DNA of 64,000 nucleotides from NCBI GenBank assembly GCA_023376005.1, contig CM042147.1:118475412-118539411 (forward strand). The letters run 5' to 3'. This document shows, piece by piece, positions 12,271 through 23,155 of this stretch. Source of the DNA: Doryteuthis pealeii (lineage: Eukaryota; Mollusca; Cephalopoda; Myopsida; Loliginidae). The position numbers and the translations under genes were made by a program. The notes beneath the pieces were generated by a model. The model worked only from the letters and a program-made list of their open reading frames with translations. It was not told the origin of the DNA and did not search any database. Within the stretch, counting starts at the first letter, position 1, and each line of letters opens with the position of its first letter.

Positions 12271-12596
12271 AAATGATTAAAATAGACTCTTAATATTATC
12301 TATTATTTTAACACTTATGTTGAAAATCCTGTTTTCTGACCTCTTTGTGAGTTAACCTAAATATGGATCTGTTTTTGGTATAGATAACTTAAAGAAAACA
12401 CTGATTGCTCCAGGCCCCGACACTTTTTTCATGACCGTCCCGAACAAAAATTATCAACCGTCTCAAATGGGGTTTGTACCGTCCGAAATCAAAATATTTT
12501 TTTTAATTCATTAGCCTCATCTATACTTGTCAGTCATCAGTAGCATAATAACATGTACTAAAACATTAAGAAAAGCTGAAGCAGTGATAATTCTGG

Positions 12597-12654
12597 ATAT
12601 TTGGACAAAAAATCCATTTCCTAGTCACTAGAAATGGATTTTCTGTCCAAATAT
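12597..12654. repeat. 58-bp inverted repeat (hairpin)
   Basis: ATATTTGGACAAAAAATCC and GGATTTTCTGTCCAAATAT mirror each other around AATGGATTTC-type sequence with a very short loop and one mismatch. No family recognised. Confidence 0.7.
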
Positions 12655-13172
12655 AAATTATTTTATTCAAATCTGCTAGCATTTAATACAAATTATTATA
12701 ACTAATTTTGATGCCTCCTAAAATGCATTCTGGTAAAAGAAGAAAACTTGTTCAAGTCAAAATGCAAACCTGTCCAATGAAAACATAAATAAATAGACCA
12801 CAGATGAAAAAAAAAGGTTACTAACTAGAAAAAAATATAAACATTTATTTATTTATTTATATATATATATACTGTGTGACTATGTCTATTTCTTCAGTGT
12901 TGTTGCCATTAGTAATTTTAAGTCTAGAACTAGACCGTTTTTTGAGGTCAGCATTCGGGCAATCACTGGAAGGCCAATATTGGAATGTATTAATTTTTAT
13001 TGACGGCATTAATGTCGAGCCCTGGATTGCTCCATTTAGGAAAAATAGATATCTTGGTGATTCTTATTGATTCACCTCCAAAAATTGTTTTCAATTAATA
13101 GAATTTGGGATTTTTTTTTGCTTGTCCTCGACCACATAGCATTGAATCAATTTACTATGTGATGCTAGAATA

Positions 13173-13300
13173 AATTGGCTGCATCCCCTAAGACCCCTTC
13201 CCCCTAAAAAAGTGTCTTGGGTACAACACATGGCATTCTATATAGAAGGCCTATTCATTTGGGTAGGTAAAATCACAAACTGGGGCTTGACAATTTATTG
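13173..13300 (+). repeat. Direct repeat H, first copy
   Basis: AATTGGCTGCATCCCCTAAG through ACTGGGGCTTGACAATTTAT recurs almost exactly at 13,657-13,787. The fold-back element at 13,328 and AT-rich degenerate repeats lie between the copies. Confidence 0.85.
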
Positions 13301-13327
13301 AAGTAAATATATTTGTGTATAAATGAA

Positions 13328-13458
13328 CAAAACTTAGACAAACGTATGTAGGACATTTTGCTAGAGCATTGAGCTCGGCATCATCGGAAAGTGACTGATG
13401 ATGCTGAGCTCAACGCTCTAGCGAAATATATATCCTACATATGTTTGTCTGAGTTTTG
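13328..13458. mobile_element. Fold-back element, second copy
   Basis: Same unit as 11,404-11,588 but with shorter arms (13,328-13,385 and 13,397-13,458), more mismatches and a different loop. CTGATGA is at 13,395-13,401 and GAAA at 13,423-13,426. The GAGC...GCTC pairing is retained. Confidence 0.6.
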
Positions 13459-13656
13459 TAATGTAATTATTTAATTATATTTAGATATTTAAATTATATA
13501 ATGAATAGGATATTTAGATATTTAAATTATATTTAATTGTAATTATTTAGATATTTGAATATTTAAATTATATTTAATTGTAATTATTATATTTTTAATT
13601 ATTAATAAATGTATAAATGTGATATTTATATTATAAATTTGCATATATGTTATAAT

Positions 13657-13787
13657 TAATTGACTGCATCCCCTAAGACCCCCTCCCCCTAAAAGAGTGT
13701 CTTGGGTACAACACATGGCATTCTATATAGAAGGCCTATTCATTTGGGTAGGTAAAAATCAAAAAACTGGGGCTTGACAATTTACTT
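13657..13787 (+). repeat. Direct repeat H, second copy
   Basis: Matches 13,173-13,300 with only a few differences (for example CCCCTTCCCC versus CCCCCTCCCC). Confidence 0.85.
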
Positions 13788-13866
13788 CCAGTCTGAGATT
13801 TTACCAGTTCACTTCTGTAGTCAGCTTAAGAAATACAAAGAAAGTTTTGCTTTTACACTTGGAATA
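13786..13866. repeat. Inverted repeat partner of 15,394-15,478
   Basis: CCAGTCTGAGATTTTACCAG and GTAGTCAGCTTAAGAAATAC appear as reverse complements at 15,394-15,478 (CTGACTACAGAAGTGAACTG). Not known whether these are ends of one larger element. Confidence 0.7.
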
Positions 13867-13889
13867 ACTTTTACCATTGTTCAACTGAA

Positions 13890-14152
13890 GTAAATAAAGT
13901 AAAAGTAAAGTCGTCGGGTGGCCTAAAGTCTGTATCAGCCAATCAGCGAGGGAGTCTATCCCCTTTTCACTAGCGCTAGACCAAAGAGATTGTTTTTGCT
14001 TCTGGGTGGAGTGCCACACCAACCATTAGCTCTTTACTTTACCGCACAGATCCCTGTGCTACTCATATGCTGAGTTGGCAAGGGCCGGTATCGAACTAGG
14101 AACCTTGTGGTTTCTAGCTAAACGCTCTACCGACTGAGCTAACCCGGCCCTT
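13890..14152 (-). mobile_element. SINE-A, full length
   Basis: Minus-strand copy starting AGGGCCGGGTTAGCTCAGTC and ending in the tail TACTTTTACTTTATTTAC. It interrupts sequence continuing from repeat H. Confidence 0.88.
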
Positions 14153-14301
14153 AAAATTTGTTAAGATATCTCTAATCTTAGAGAATTTAAATTTGTAAAC
14201 TTTTTAAAAAATTCATAAATTGTCTCATTAGAATAATTATTCACATGTAATTAAACATTACTAATTAGTTTTATAAGTGGTTATTCAAACTTTAGATGTA
14301 G

Positions 14302-14511
14302 GGCCAGGTTAGTTCAGTCAGTAGAGCGTTCGGCTAGAAACCACAAGGTTCTTAGTTCGATACCGGCCCTCGCCAACTCAGCGTATGAGTAGCACTCCAC
14401 CTCAGACACAAAAAAATCTCCTTGGTCTAGCGCTAATGAAAAGGGGATAGACTCCCTAACTGATTGGCTGATACTGACTTTAGGCCACCCGACGACCTTA
14501 CTTTTTTACTT
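14302..14511 (+). mobile_element. SINE-A with internal deletion
   Basis: Head GGCCAGGTTAGTTCAGTCAG and tail CACCCGACGACCTTACTTTT are present; the GGGATCTGTGCGGTAAAG segment is missing. It lies 150 bp from an opposite-strand copy, so the pair could form an inverted-repeat transcript. Confidence 0.85.
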
Positions 14512-14613
14512 AAAGACAAATGTTTAATTTGATAAAGCTCTTCTTAAATGTCAACCAATTAGAATATTTCTCTACAAAACTTGAAATATTTCATTTAACA
14601 ATGTTTCGCTCCT

Positions 14614-14742
14614 CGGGTTGGGGGTCCAGTGGCTTCGGCCATGGATCTTACAAACTAAAAGCATTTATCTCAGGGGGCTTTCCTGCCAGGCAATACCTGC
14701 CCCTCGATTTAAAGGAGCATGGCTGGGTTTATTGCCCATTCT
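14614..14742. mobile_element. SINE-C fragment
   Basis: GGTTGGGGGTCCAGTGGCTT, CAGGCAATACCTGCCCCTCG and GGCTGGGTTTATTGCCCA match the copy at 4,247. Confidence 0.55.
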
Positions 14743-15219
14743 TCTGAGTTTATGTGGCAATCAAAATAGGTTGAGGGTATTTGTATTTAAAATATCAAGA
14801 CATTCCAATTGTGAGATTTGAAATTTTAAACATAAACATCTTTGTTTATCCAGTGTCACCCGTCAACAGATGACCTTGACATGCTTCTCTACCATTTCAA
14901 TAAACCATGTTTACAAAACTGGCCACTTGGTGTTTGTGGAAGCCTCACATCAACTTTAACCAAGCTGGTGCAAATGATTTTCAAGGCTTGATTTGGATGT
15001 TTTGAGTACATCAGCTACCCCCAATGTCGTATAATATTGATTATTTTTATGTCTTGTTTTGATAGCTATTCATATCAGCTAAGTGCACCCATCGATGGAG
15101 TATCTTTTAGTGAGAAAGCTCTAACATTACCATGTTTTAATCCTTCTCCCCTATTCACAACCTCCTAACTCATCAGTATGAAAATGTCCACCATTGAAGC
15201 AAGAACTAAATCCAATGCC

Positions 15220-15243
15220 CTGAAGAAGGTCTAACTGACGAAA
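15220..15243 (+). ncRNA. Short hammerhead-core-like motif
   Basis: CTGAAGA followed after a short stem-capable segment (GTC/GAC) by GAAAC resembles the CUGANGA...GAAA core. Stems are short and no cleavage-site stem was confirmed. It may mark a Penelope-like retroelement remnant; weak. Confidence 0.25.
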
Positions 15244-15602
15244 CATCATAGCGTCGACATCACTACCTACAATAAACATCCATCTTGTATAACATCCTAT
15301 GTTTGTCTACCTTTCATAAACTTCACAAGTTGTTTTTTTTTCTTAGGGTAGAGTGGGCTAGAAGGTTCCTAGTTCGATAGCGTATAAGTATTGTTGAACA
15401 CCAAGTGTAAAGGCAAAACTTTCTTTGAATTTCTTAAGCTGACTACAGAAGTGAACTGGTAAAATCTCAGACTGGAAATAAATTTAAAAATAAAAAAGCA
15501 TAATATACTAAAAATTGTTTCTTTTCTTCCAATTTTCAATCCTAAATGAATAAATAAATAAAATACAATTTTTGACTTTTTGTGCTGCATGCTGTATCAT
15601 CA

Positions 15603-15970
15603 TCATGTCACGCAATCAGCACGGATATCCATGACAATCTCTTGCCAACCTTCTCTATCATTCATTGTCCCAGGCAGGTCCTCTGCACAGCATCCAGTAT
15701 CCTCACTGAGTTGATCAATGTAGGTACTTGGTGGGCAACCCACATTAGCATGTCCATGTGTTGGCTTCCACAGAAGAACATCGCTTATGAGTTCATCCTT
15801 GCTCCTCCAGCCATGTCCAGCATGCCTTATCCATCTCACTCGGATGGTTTGTGAGATGGGGGCAGGTGGCCATATAGCTGCTTCCTTGTGGGGTGCTGTT
15901 TCCACAACTTGTTCAAGACTACACGCAGCATTCTTGTGCAGCTCCCATCTTATGGGAGCATGCTGTATAA
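15603..15970 (-). pseudogene. Non-LTR retrotransposon C-terminal fragment
   Basis: A minus-strand open frame reads HAPIRWELHKNAACSLEQVV, VRWIRHAGHGWRSKDEL, KPTHGHANVGCPPSTYIDQL and EDLPGTMNDREGWQEIVMDI. The pattern (RxRWxxHAGH, GxPxxTYIxQL, DLPxxMxDRxxWxxxVxxIRA) is that of the region C-terminal to the reverse transcriptase domain in endonuclease-type LINEs. No catalytic FADD-like motif lies in the fragment, and the family cannot be named safely. It is a 5'-truncated dead copy. Confidence 0.6.
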
Positions 15971-16039
15971 AAGCTGTAAAAATATAATTACAAGTAATCT
16001 TTCAATGAACTTAGTTAAAAAACACTCCTTACGATGGTA

Positions 16040-16200
16040 TCTCATTGTGGTGTATTGGCTAGAAGCTATTTGTGCAGATCCATTACAACTGAATAGCAAG
16101 TTCAATCCTTACTGGAAATCCCATACTTGCGACCTTGTCCCATCCTACCCAGGTCAAGTAGGTTGGGTAAATACTTACCCTCCTTATGATGAAAACAGAA
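16040..16200 (+). mobile_element. SINE-D (tRNA-like)
   Basis: GTGTATTGGCTAGAAGCTAT, then ACAACTGAATAGCAAGTTCA, ATCCTTACTGGAAATCCCAT and the 3' end GTTGGGTAAATACTTACCC. The second half is repeated at 16,681. Copies occur throughout the window, for example 20,906 and 60,509. Confidence 0.65.
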
Positions 16201-16250
16201 CAAACCTTTCAACCAACCCAGTATCTTTTTTTTAAAAGTATTTTCAGATC

Positions 16251-16507
16251 TTTTTTAGCTCAGTCGGTAGAATGTTCGGCTAGAAACCACAAGGTTCCCA
16301 GTTCAATACCGGTCCTCGCCAACTCAGCGTATGAGTAACACAGGGATCTGTGCGTAAAGTAAGGAGCTGATGGTAGGTGTGGCGCTCCACCTCAGACGCT
16401 AAAAACAATCTCCTTGGTCTAGCGCTATTAAAAAGGGGATAGACTCCCTCACTGACTGGCTGATACTGACTTTAGGCCACCCCAATGACTTTACTTTACT
16501 TTACTTA
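16251..16507 (+). mobile_element. SINE-A, 5' end clipped
   Basis: Begins at TTTAGCTCAGTCGGTAGA, has TAGAAACCACAAGGTTCCC, and ends with CTTTACTTTACTTTACTT. Confidence 0.87.
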
Positions 16508-16680
16508 TTAGGATTATAGATTTGTGAAGTGCATGCTTCACCGGAATTCTAAAATTCACATATTTAAATATCCGCGAAAAATTTGAGTTTTTCACGTGAA
16601 AAAAAAAAAATTTATTTCACGCAGGGAAAAAAAAATTTAAGCAAAAGATTGAAAATCTAAAAAAATCAAAAAATCTAAAA

Positions 16681-16860
16681 ATGAATAGCAAGTTCAATCC
16701 TTACTAGAAATTCCATACTTGCGACCTTGTCCCATCCTACCCAGGTCAAGTAGGTTGGGTAAATACTTACCCTCCTTATGATGAAAACAGAACAAACCAG
16801 TATCTTTTTTTAAAGTATTTTCAGATTTTTTTTCTTTTATTATTAGGATTATAGATTTGT
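16681..16860 (+). repeat. Local duplication of SINE-D 3' part
   Basis: ATGAATAGCAAGTTCAATCC through ATGATGAAAACAGAACAAAC repeats 16,092-16,205, and TATTAGGATTATAGATTTGT repeats 16,507-16,530. A small segmental duplication spans the SINE-A at 16,251, which is absent from the second copy. Confidence 0.7.
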
Positions 16861-17656
16861 GAAGTGTATGCTTATGATTCTTATTTTTATTTTTGCGATA
16901 AAAATAAAAAGCAACTACATATTAAAAATGAAAAAAATATTGGCAACTATTGTATACATCCAATACATACCCCACACACATTTGTACTATTCAGAAAGTC
17001 ATTTTATATATTATGCTACTACATTTGTCCTAATTTAATTCAGTGATTAATATTAATACTATAGATTGAATATTATACAGTGAAAATTTTAGGTTAAAGT
17101 TTAGTTATGGCTATGGACTTATTGATCCTCTCTCATTGACATTTGAAAGTTAAAGATTTCAAATATGTAGAATAATCATACTAAGTTCAATTACGTCGAA
17201 TTGATAAGACAAGGCAACAAGTAGCTGTAACTGAATATGGATCTAGTCTTGTTGAAATCCTACTGCAGAATGCCAGAGTATTTATGAAGCCTCATAACAT
17301 CATAGAAACCAAGCAGTCAATCAGGACTCAAGGAATGGAATCACCCAAATACATGAATGGACTATTCTTTAGTTCCATAAGTACCAGCTGTCTTTGGCAC
17401 TAGTTCAGTTGTGCTTAGCCAGTTACTGTTGTCCAAACCAACAGTATACTGACTGACTGACTAACCAACCTCAATAGAATAAAGTTTTTTTAAAAGTCTG
17501 AAAAATTCAGGTCATTCAATTTGTATTTGCTAGAATTGTACATATGTGTAATATGTATCATATCTCATTAAACAACTTTTCTTTCTCTGAAAAGGAAGAG
17601 ACTAAGAACACTGCACATATTTATTAAACTGATTAATCTCTACCTCTAGAATTTAT

Positions 17657-18265
17657 AGGGTGTTGATAAAGTCTCTTTACAACTTTTAAAAAAAATTACA
17701 AAACCAAATGAACAGACAAATATATAGAAATTATTATAAAATGAAGAGTACATATTGAAATTTATTTGCCTCATTTAATTCTTAACGTTCTATACCACCT
17801 CATTCCACCCGGCCGGAAGTAACATTCATTTTCCTAATCTACCCTAAATGATAGCCTTTGTTTAAATGTAATATTAAACATATTTAGAAGTCTTTGATTT
17901 CAGGGAAATAACAGGTAGCTTTAAATGAAAAGGCCATTTTCATCCATTTTTTGATAAGTGGTTATAGGAATTGGGCTCTGAACTTAGAATATTCTCAACA
18001 GGATGTTAAGAGTTAATACACCTCTACATGGGAACCATGATTTCCACAAAACACATTAAGACGGTACTCGATTTCTTGCTATGTTCACATTAGCTTAGCC
18101 TCATCAATGATTACAGTGGAATTAATTATCTTTTGCTTTAGGTCAGTGATGTCACCACATCTTTCTTTGATATAAAAAAATCTTTAGCATAACCTCACAG
18201 AAAGAAGTCCAGGAGAGTGATATCTGGAGAATGAGGTAAAGAGACTTTATGGACACCCTGTATAT
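17657..18265 (-). mobile_element. Mariner/IS630-type transposon relic with nested MITE
   Basis: The ends mirror each other: AGGGTGTTGATAAAGTCTCT at the left and AGAGACTTTATGGACACCCT at the right. Between 18,030 and 18,225 the minus strand reads a broken transposase C-terminus starting LDFFL then GYAKDFF, the typical LDFFLWGYxKD end of DD(D/E)-type mariner/IS630 transposases; the Trp codon is a stop. Several other stops follow. A TTAA-flanked MITE occupies 17,775-18,016 inside it. Confidence 0.65.
17775..18016 (+). mobile_element. TTAA-flanked MITE, full length
   Basis: 242 bp including TTAA at both sides; ends TTCTTAACGTTCT and AGGATGTTAAGAG. Core includes CCACCTCATTCCACCCGGCC and AGGGAAATAACAGGTAGC. 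It inserted into an older mariner/IS630-type relic, which gives relative ages. Confidence 0.8.
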
Positions 18266-18324
18266 TAAAAAAATGTTTTGAAACACTAAACCTTTACCAA
18301 TGTCTCAATCCTATGTCCGTCATC

Positions 18325-18475
18325 AAAGAGTGTCAATGTAATTATGACCATTAGGGTCGGTTAAGTATAGTATCAACCTCAGAGTACTGCCAGTGATTGG
18401 CCAAGAGATAGATCACATGATTATGGCCGAGTCTATAAGTAGGAGCGGGCGTCTAGCACACACCTTATATCTAAA
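18325..18475 (+). promoter_or_regulatory. CCAAT/TATA-like promoter segment, possibly of an LTR
   Basis: GTGATTGGCCAAGAG (inverted CCAAT box) is followed about 35 bp later by GAGTCTATAAGTAGGAGCGG (TATA-like) and then TCTAGCACACACC. The spacing suits a Pol II core promoter. No gene follows; a solo LTR or other transposon promoter is possible. Confidence 0.3.
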
Positions 18476-18988
18476 AAAAAATCTCAACATTTTGCTACAA
18501 CTCTTAATTCATAATTTAATGATTGTGTGGATTGTATAACACTTAACACTGGTTTACTTTACAAGTGAATTCCATTTTGTTAAGTGGTGTTAGAATAATG
18601 AACTAGAATATAAGCATAAAATGTTTCAATATATCTTAAATATGCATCCACATTTTAATTACTCTATATTATGTTAGTATTTACTAAGCTTAGTCTGGCA
18701 CAAGTAATGAACTTAGTGAGAATCAGACTCTTGGTAGTAATAGTATTTTGAGACGAGCTTACTAATCTCTTCTTAATGGGGCTAACCTAGTTGCATTCTT
18801 TGCATAGTATTATTTATTTATGAGGACATAATATGGATTTGTAGTTAAAAAAGGCCTTTGACATTCCTGTAATGGTAATCTAACCTGTTTGCTAAGCAGG
18901 GAACTAAATTTAATTATTGTACAATATTGCTATTCTCATTGGATTTTTTTTATTTTTTATTTATTTATTTTTTGTTGGACTTGTTCAT

Positions 18989-19227
18989 TTAACTCTTAAA
19001 GTCCTATACCACCTCATTCCACCCGTTTCACAGTCACAATCGTTTTAACTAATCAGCCCCAAACAATAGCCTTTGTTTAAATTTAATATTGAACATATGT
19101 AGAAATCTTTGATTTAAGGGAAATAATAGGTAACTTTAGATGCAAAGATCATTTTTAGCCATTTTTTATATATCCTTATAGGAATGCTCTGGACTTAGAA
19201 AAATCTCAACAGGATGTTAAGAGTTTT
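18989..19227 (+). mobile_element. TTAA-flanked MITE
   Basis: Starts TTAACTCTTAAAGTCC, ends AGGATGTTAAGAG; the right TTAA has decayed to TTTT. The interior aligns along its length with 17,775-18,016. Confidence 0.78.
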
Positions 19228-19480
19228 AAAGAAACAATTTATATAATCTACTGAGCACATTTTGATATGCTTTCTTGAACAATTAACATTAAAAAAAAAA
19301 CTTAATTGTAATATCAAATAATAAAAATTTAATAAAAACATAATAATTATTAAATTTCTTTTTTAAGATTTTTAGTGTACCAAATTACATTGAGACTTTA
19401 TTTTGAACAATTTTACTAATAAGCCAGTTTTATGGAATTTGGCAGTTGTTTATACACTTTTTAGAACAGCAGATTTTTGG

Positions 19481-19769
19481 GTGCCGTTATAGTATGTAGG
19501 CAATTTATTGAAAATAATTATTTTTCACATATATTCAATTTTAAGAAATGTAATTCAGTCATAAGCTGTATATAGTAATTAAGAATAATTAAAAAAGAAT
19601 TTATCTATAATTTACATGAATCATAGATCTATTTAATTCTAAAATTCTGAAATAGGGTTAGCAGTTATTATTATAACCTTAAAAGCGTTTTATGGTAGGC
19701 CACATACTATAAGAGACACATGATTTCATAGACCACATTCAAAAGCTAGGCCACATACTATAATAGTAT

Positions 19770-19770
<1 letters not shown>
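19481..19770. mobile_element. TIR element family G, internal deletion at left
   Basis: GTGCCGTTATAGTATGTAGG start and GGCCACATACTATAATAGTA end flank the same core as 5,446-5,836 (CATATATTCAATTTTAAGAA, GGTTAGCAGTTATTATTATA). Confidence 0.6.
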
Positions 19771-19800
<30 letters not shown>

Positions 19801-19829
19801 GTGTATTTTTTGTTTTTTGTATAAGTCAT

Positions 19830-19935
19830 AATGATTAGCCAACTAGTTTCACAGATCTATTACAACTGAATAGGGGGTTCAATCCTTGCTGGATGCCCCA
19901 TACTTGCAACCATTTGTCACCCTTAGTACATTGAC
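19830..19935 (+). mobile_element. SINE-D fragment
   Basis: TCATAATGATTAGCCAACTA, ACAACTGAATAGGGGGTTCA and ATCCTTGCTGGATGCCCCAT follow the SINE-D order. Confidence 0.55.
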
Positions 19936-20349
19936 ATATTTTTTACATATAAAAGGGGGATCAACTAAAAGTTAAAATCTTTTGTATTGGTTGTTAATTT
20001 TTAAGAAAAAATAGCTTGAAAATTTTTTTGTTCAGTGAAATTTAATAATCCCCACCTTTTATCTATACATATATAAAGGGTAGTTTGTATGGATGTATGT
20101 CCAGAGGAAACTATGAAAATAGAATAATTAATGACAAACTAAATATATATACACATTCATTATCACCAAATCTTGCTTTTTGCATAAAAATAATGTAGGT
20201 TTGATTTATATTCATGAAGATAATTAAAAAAATAAAATTTAAATGATAACAGCATAAAAAATTTTTTTTTTTTTTTTTTTCATTTAATATCTTAAATAGG
20301 AGACATTAATTTTTCTTTAATGAGTGTCTTCATCGGTGCAATGTCTTTT

Positions 20350-20428
20350 TTACATAGGGATTTTAATTGGGGGATCCAGCAAAGGTCCAACTCGCAATTC
20401 AACAATAATGGATCTGCAATACTACAAT
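20350..20428 (-). mobile_element. SINE-D fragment
   Basis: GATCCAGCAAAGGTCCAACT and ATGGATCTGCAATACTAC are the middle of SINE-D on the minus strand. Confidence 0.45.
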
Positions 20429-20905
20429 TTAACCCCCCCTCCCATCTCTACTCAGGTGATGCCTGGTAGCTGCTTCTAATCATATATAAAGTTTGAATTG
20501 TTACATGGGTGATGGTGATTTAAGTAGGGGATTGTGATTATCTTTGTGGGACCATCCAGCTGACCTCTTTTATTTACAAGATGCAAACACTGGTAGAGTC
20601 ATTTGTGTTTGGTAAAAGAATTTTAAAAAAATATTGATAAGTTTCATTAAACATAAAACCCTTGTTGTTTTATTGCCTTAGAATTTGTTTAGATGTTATT
20701 GGAAAGATGTAACCTGAATCACTTGAGATATAGGTATAAAGTGGTTTTGTGTTTGTTTTTTGTTTTTTTTTGTTTTTTTTTTGTTATTTCTGGTGTTCTT
20801 GTTAGTCTGAACCCTCTTACCACCTAGGGGATATATATGACCACCTGTTTATCCTCATTGTCTACAACTACTGTGAACTTAATCTCCAAGTCCATGGGCA
20901 CCTCA

Positions 20906-21003
20906 TGTGGTGTAATGGTTAGCAAGCTAGATTTGCAAACCATTAATAGTGGGTTTGATTCTCATTGGGTGCCGCATACTTCTGGCTTTGTGCAACATCT
21001 AAG
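20906..21003 (+). mobile_element. SINE-D
   Basis: CACCTCATGTGGTGTAATGG head with TTAGCAAGCTAGA, a GGGTTTGATTCTCATTGG B box, then GTGCCGCATACTTCTGGC. It resembles a decayed tRNA but lacks a closed acceptor stem. Confidence 0.6.
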
Positions 21004-21033
21004 CTAAGCTTAGTAAATAACTAATCTCCAAGT

Positions 21034-21035
<2 letters not shown>

Positions 21036-21069
<34 letters not shown>
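21036..21069. repeat. (TA)n microsatellite
   Basis: About 16 TA units, part of a cluster with 21,241-21,293 and 21,387-21,423. Confidence 0.95.
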
Positions 21070-21070
<1 letters not shown>

Positions 21071-21238
21071 AAACTTATTGGTAAACCCTTGTGGTAAGAA
21101 AAACCCCTGCAAATAGTTTGATAGTAAAAATATACTACCAAACTTCACCTGGGGAAAAAAAAGGAAAAAAAGAAAAGACCAAGAAGGTTGTACCAGCCAA
21201 AAATAATCCATTAATACTGTAACACTTGGCTAAAAGAA

Positions 21239-21240
<2 letters not shown>

Positions 21241-21293
<53 letters not shown>
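21241..21293. repeat. (TA)n microsatellite
   Basis: About 26 TA units. Confidence 0.95.
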
Positions 21294-21297
<4 letters not shown>

Positions 21298-21382
21298 GAA
21301 AAAAATATATATGTATAAAAATTCTTGCGCTGATGAGCTACTAAGGAAACTATTTGTAGGTATATCTGACTCATTAGGTTAA

Positions 21383-21386
<4 letters not shown>

Positions 21387-21423
<37 letters not shown>
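21387..21423. repeat. (TA)n microsatellite at the start of copy A
   Basis: About 18 TA units. Its partner is the first sequence after the N run (39,001-39,027), so contig B begins within this repeat. Confidence 0.9.
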
Positions 21424-21427
<4 letters not shown>

Positions 21428-21776
21428 TGTGTCTAACACAACGCCCATTCTAATATGTTGTTTCATGGCCTGATCCTATATTTACATTTAAATCCCAAGA
21501 CATTGAATTTTGAATTTCCTTTTAAATATAGACATTCATTTTTACAGTGTTAGCCTGTCGGTCAAGTGATATTGGCATGCTTTCTCTGCTATAAACATTA
21601 ATTTACAAAACCAGTTGATGACCTCATTATAATAACAGTATCTTGACATCTTTGGCCAAGAAAAGAGAGCCGTATAGAATGTAAACAAATTATACAGCAA
21701 TAGAATAATCAGTGATGGGTTTATTTCCTGTGCATACATATATCAAGTATAGGGAAATAATTGTTTCACTTTATAG

Positions 21777-22029
21777 GGCCGGGTTAGCTCAGTCGGTAGA
21801 GCATTCGTCTAGAAACCACATGGTTCCTAGTTCAATTCCGGTCCTCGCCAACTCAGCGTATGAGTAGCACAGGGATCTGTGCGGTAAAGTAAGGAGCTGA
21901 TGGTAGGTGTGGCGCTCCACCTCAGACGCTAAAAACGATCTCCTTGGTCTAGCGCTAGTGAAAAGGGGATAGACTCCCTCGCTGACTGGCTGATACCGAT
22001 TTTAGGCCGCCCTGACGACTTTACTTACT
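21777..22029 (+). mobile_element. SINE-A, full length (copy A)
   Basis: GGCCGGGTTAGCTCAGTCGG to CGACTTTACTTACTT; the cleanest plus-strand copy. It can serve as the reference for this family. Confidence 0.9.
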
Positions 22030-22039
22030 TATGTCTTTG

Positions 22040-22690
22040 CTATGTATATACCTCTCTCCTTCTTGTGTCAGGTTGCTATGGAACTCAGTACTATCTGTTT
22101 CATAGTTGTATCATCGGTGACTAAACTGGTAACCCTACAGATTTTTGTCTGGTGAGGTGGGAGGCTGCAGAATGAAAAACAAGACTTGTAAAAGGACGGA
22201 TGAAGCTCTTTGCTGAACGGCCATCTAGCACATTATTTCTAAAGTCCAACCCCTCCTGATCATGGCTGGGCCGTGTAAACTTGGTAATATCAGAGCTATG
22301 CTGTCAGGAACTTAAGTTCTTAGTAGAGTCAGCCAAGGTGGACAGGTCTGGCACCCAGTGTTATTAGGACCACAACCCTGCCAAAGGGGCTTTTGTGATA
22401 ATCCAAGGGGTGTCTCCATCATCATCAGGAATCCATGGCTTTTGTGTACTTGTCACTGTGTCTGTTGAAAATCTGTGGCAAACAAGAGTATCTCCTTCCT
22501 CTGACCGGGATATGGATGCGGGGTTTGGGAGCTGTTTGTGAATTTCCTATTCCCTCCATTAATTCACCACAGGTGAATTTGTTGGATGGACACGGCTCAA
22601 CCAACCCAGAATGAATTCTGTCACAGAAACCGAAAACTCTCTCCCTCCTCTCAAGTATCAATTTCCCAAAAATTATTTCCATAATGTATA
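22040..22690. other. Unclassified moderately GC-rich segment (copy A)
   Basis: Less AT-rich than its surroundings, with no frame I recognise; the longest minus-strand frame is 85 codons and matches nothing I know. The partner in copy B is 39,640-40,320. It may be an old transposon or a non-coding exon. Confidence 0.3.
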
Positions 22691-22814
22691 ACTTGTTTTA
22701 GTTGTTAATTGTCTCGAGTTAAAATGTTGTTCATGAAAGGAAATACTCCCTGGTTATGTTTTAGAGATAAAGGCGCTAATCTTAAAATTTAGAACTCTAA
22801 TTTGAAAATTTAAT

Positions 22815-23032
22815 CAAGGTTCCTAGTTCGATACCGGCCCTCGCCAATTCAGCGTATGAGTAGCACAGGTATCTGTGCAGTAAAGTAAGGAGCTGATGGT
22901 AGGTGTGGCACTCCACCTCAGATGCAAAAAAAATACAATCTCTTTGGTCTAGCGCTAGTGAAAAGGGGATAGACTCCCTCGCTGATTGGCTGATACCGAC
23001 TTTAGGCCACCCCAACGATTTTACTTTTATTT
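22815..23032 (+). mobile_element. SINE-A, head missing (copy A)
   Basis: Begins at AAGGTTCCTAGTTCGATACC (B box) and ends CCAACGATTTTACTTTTATT. Partner: 40,447. Confidence 0.85.
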
Positions 23033-23155
23033 ATAATGTTCAAATCATGTCTATGCACATTTTTTTTTCTTTCAGAAAAAATAAACTTGTACAGTTTTAA
23101 GTGAAAGAGAATAGTTACTATTGGATTGGCCAAAAAGTTGATTCCAGTTTTGTTA

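Noticed and set aside
12876..13070. 64-codon plus-strand open frame near 12.9 kb
   Set aside because: It lies in repeat-rich sequence, has no recognisable motif and no splice signals in suitable positions.
22425..22682. 85-codon minus-strand open frame with a GC-richer background
   Set aside because: Not recognised, and the copy B partner at 40,040-40,320 does not keep the same frame; possibly an old transposon, so described only as an unclassified segment.
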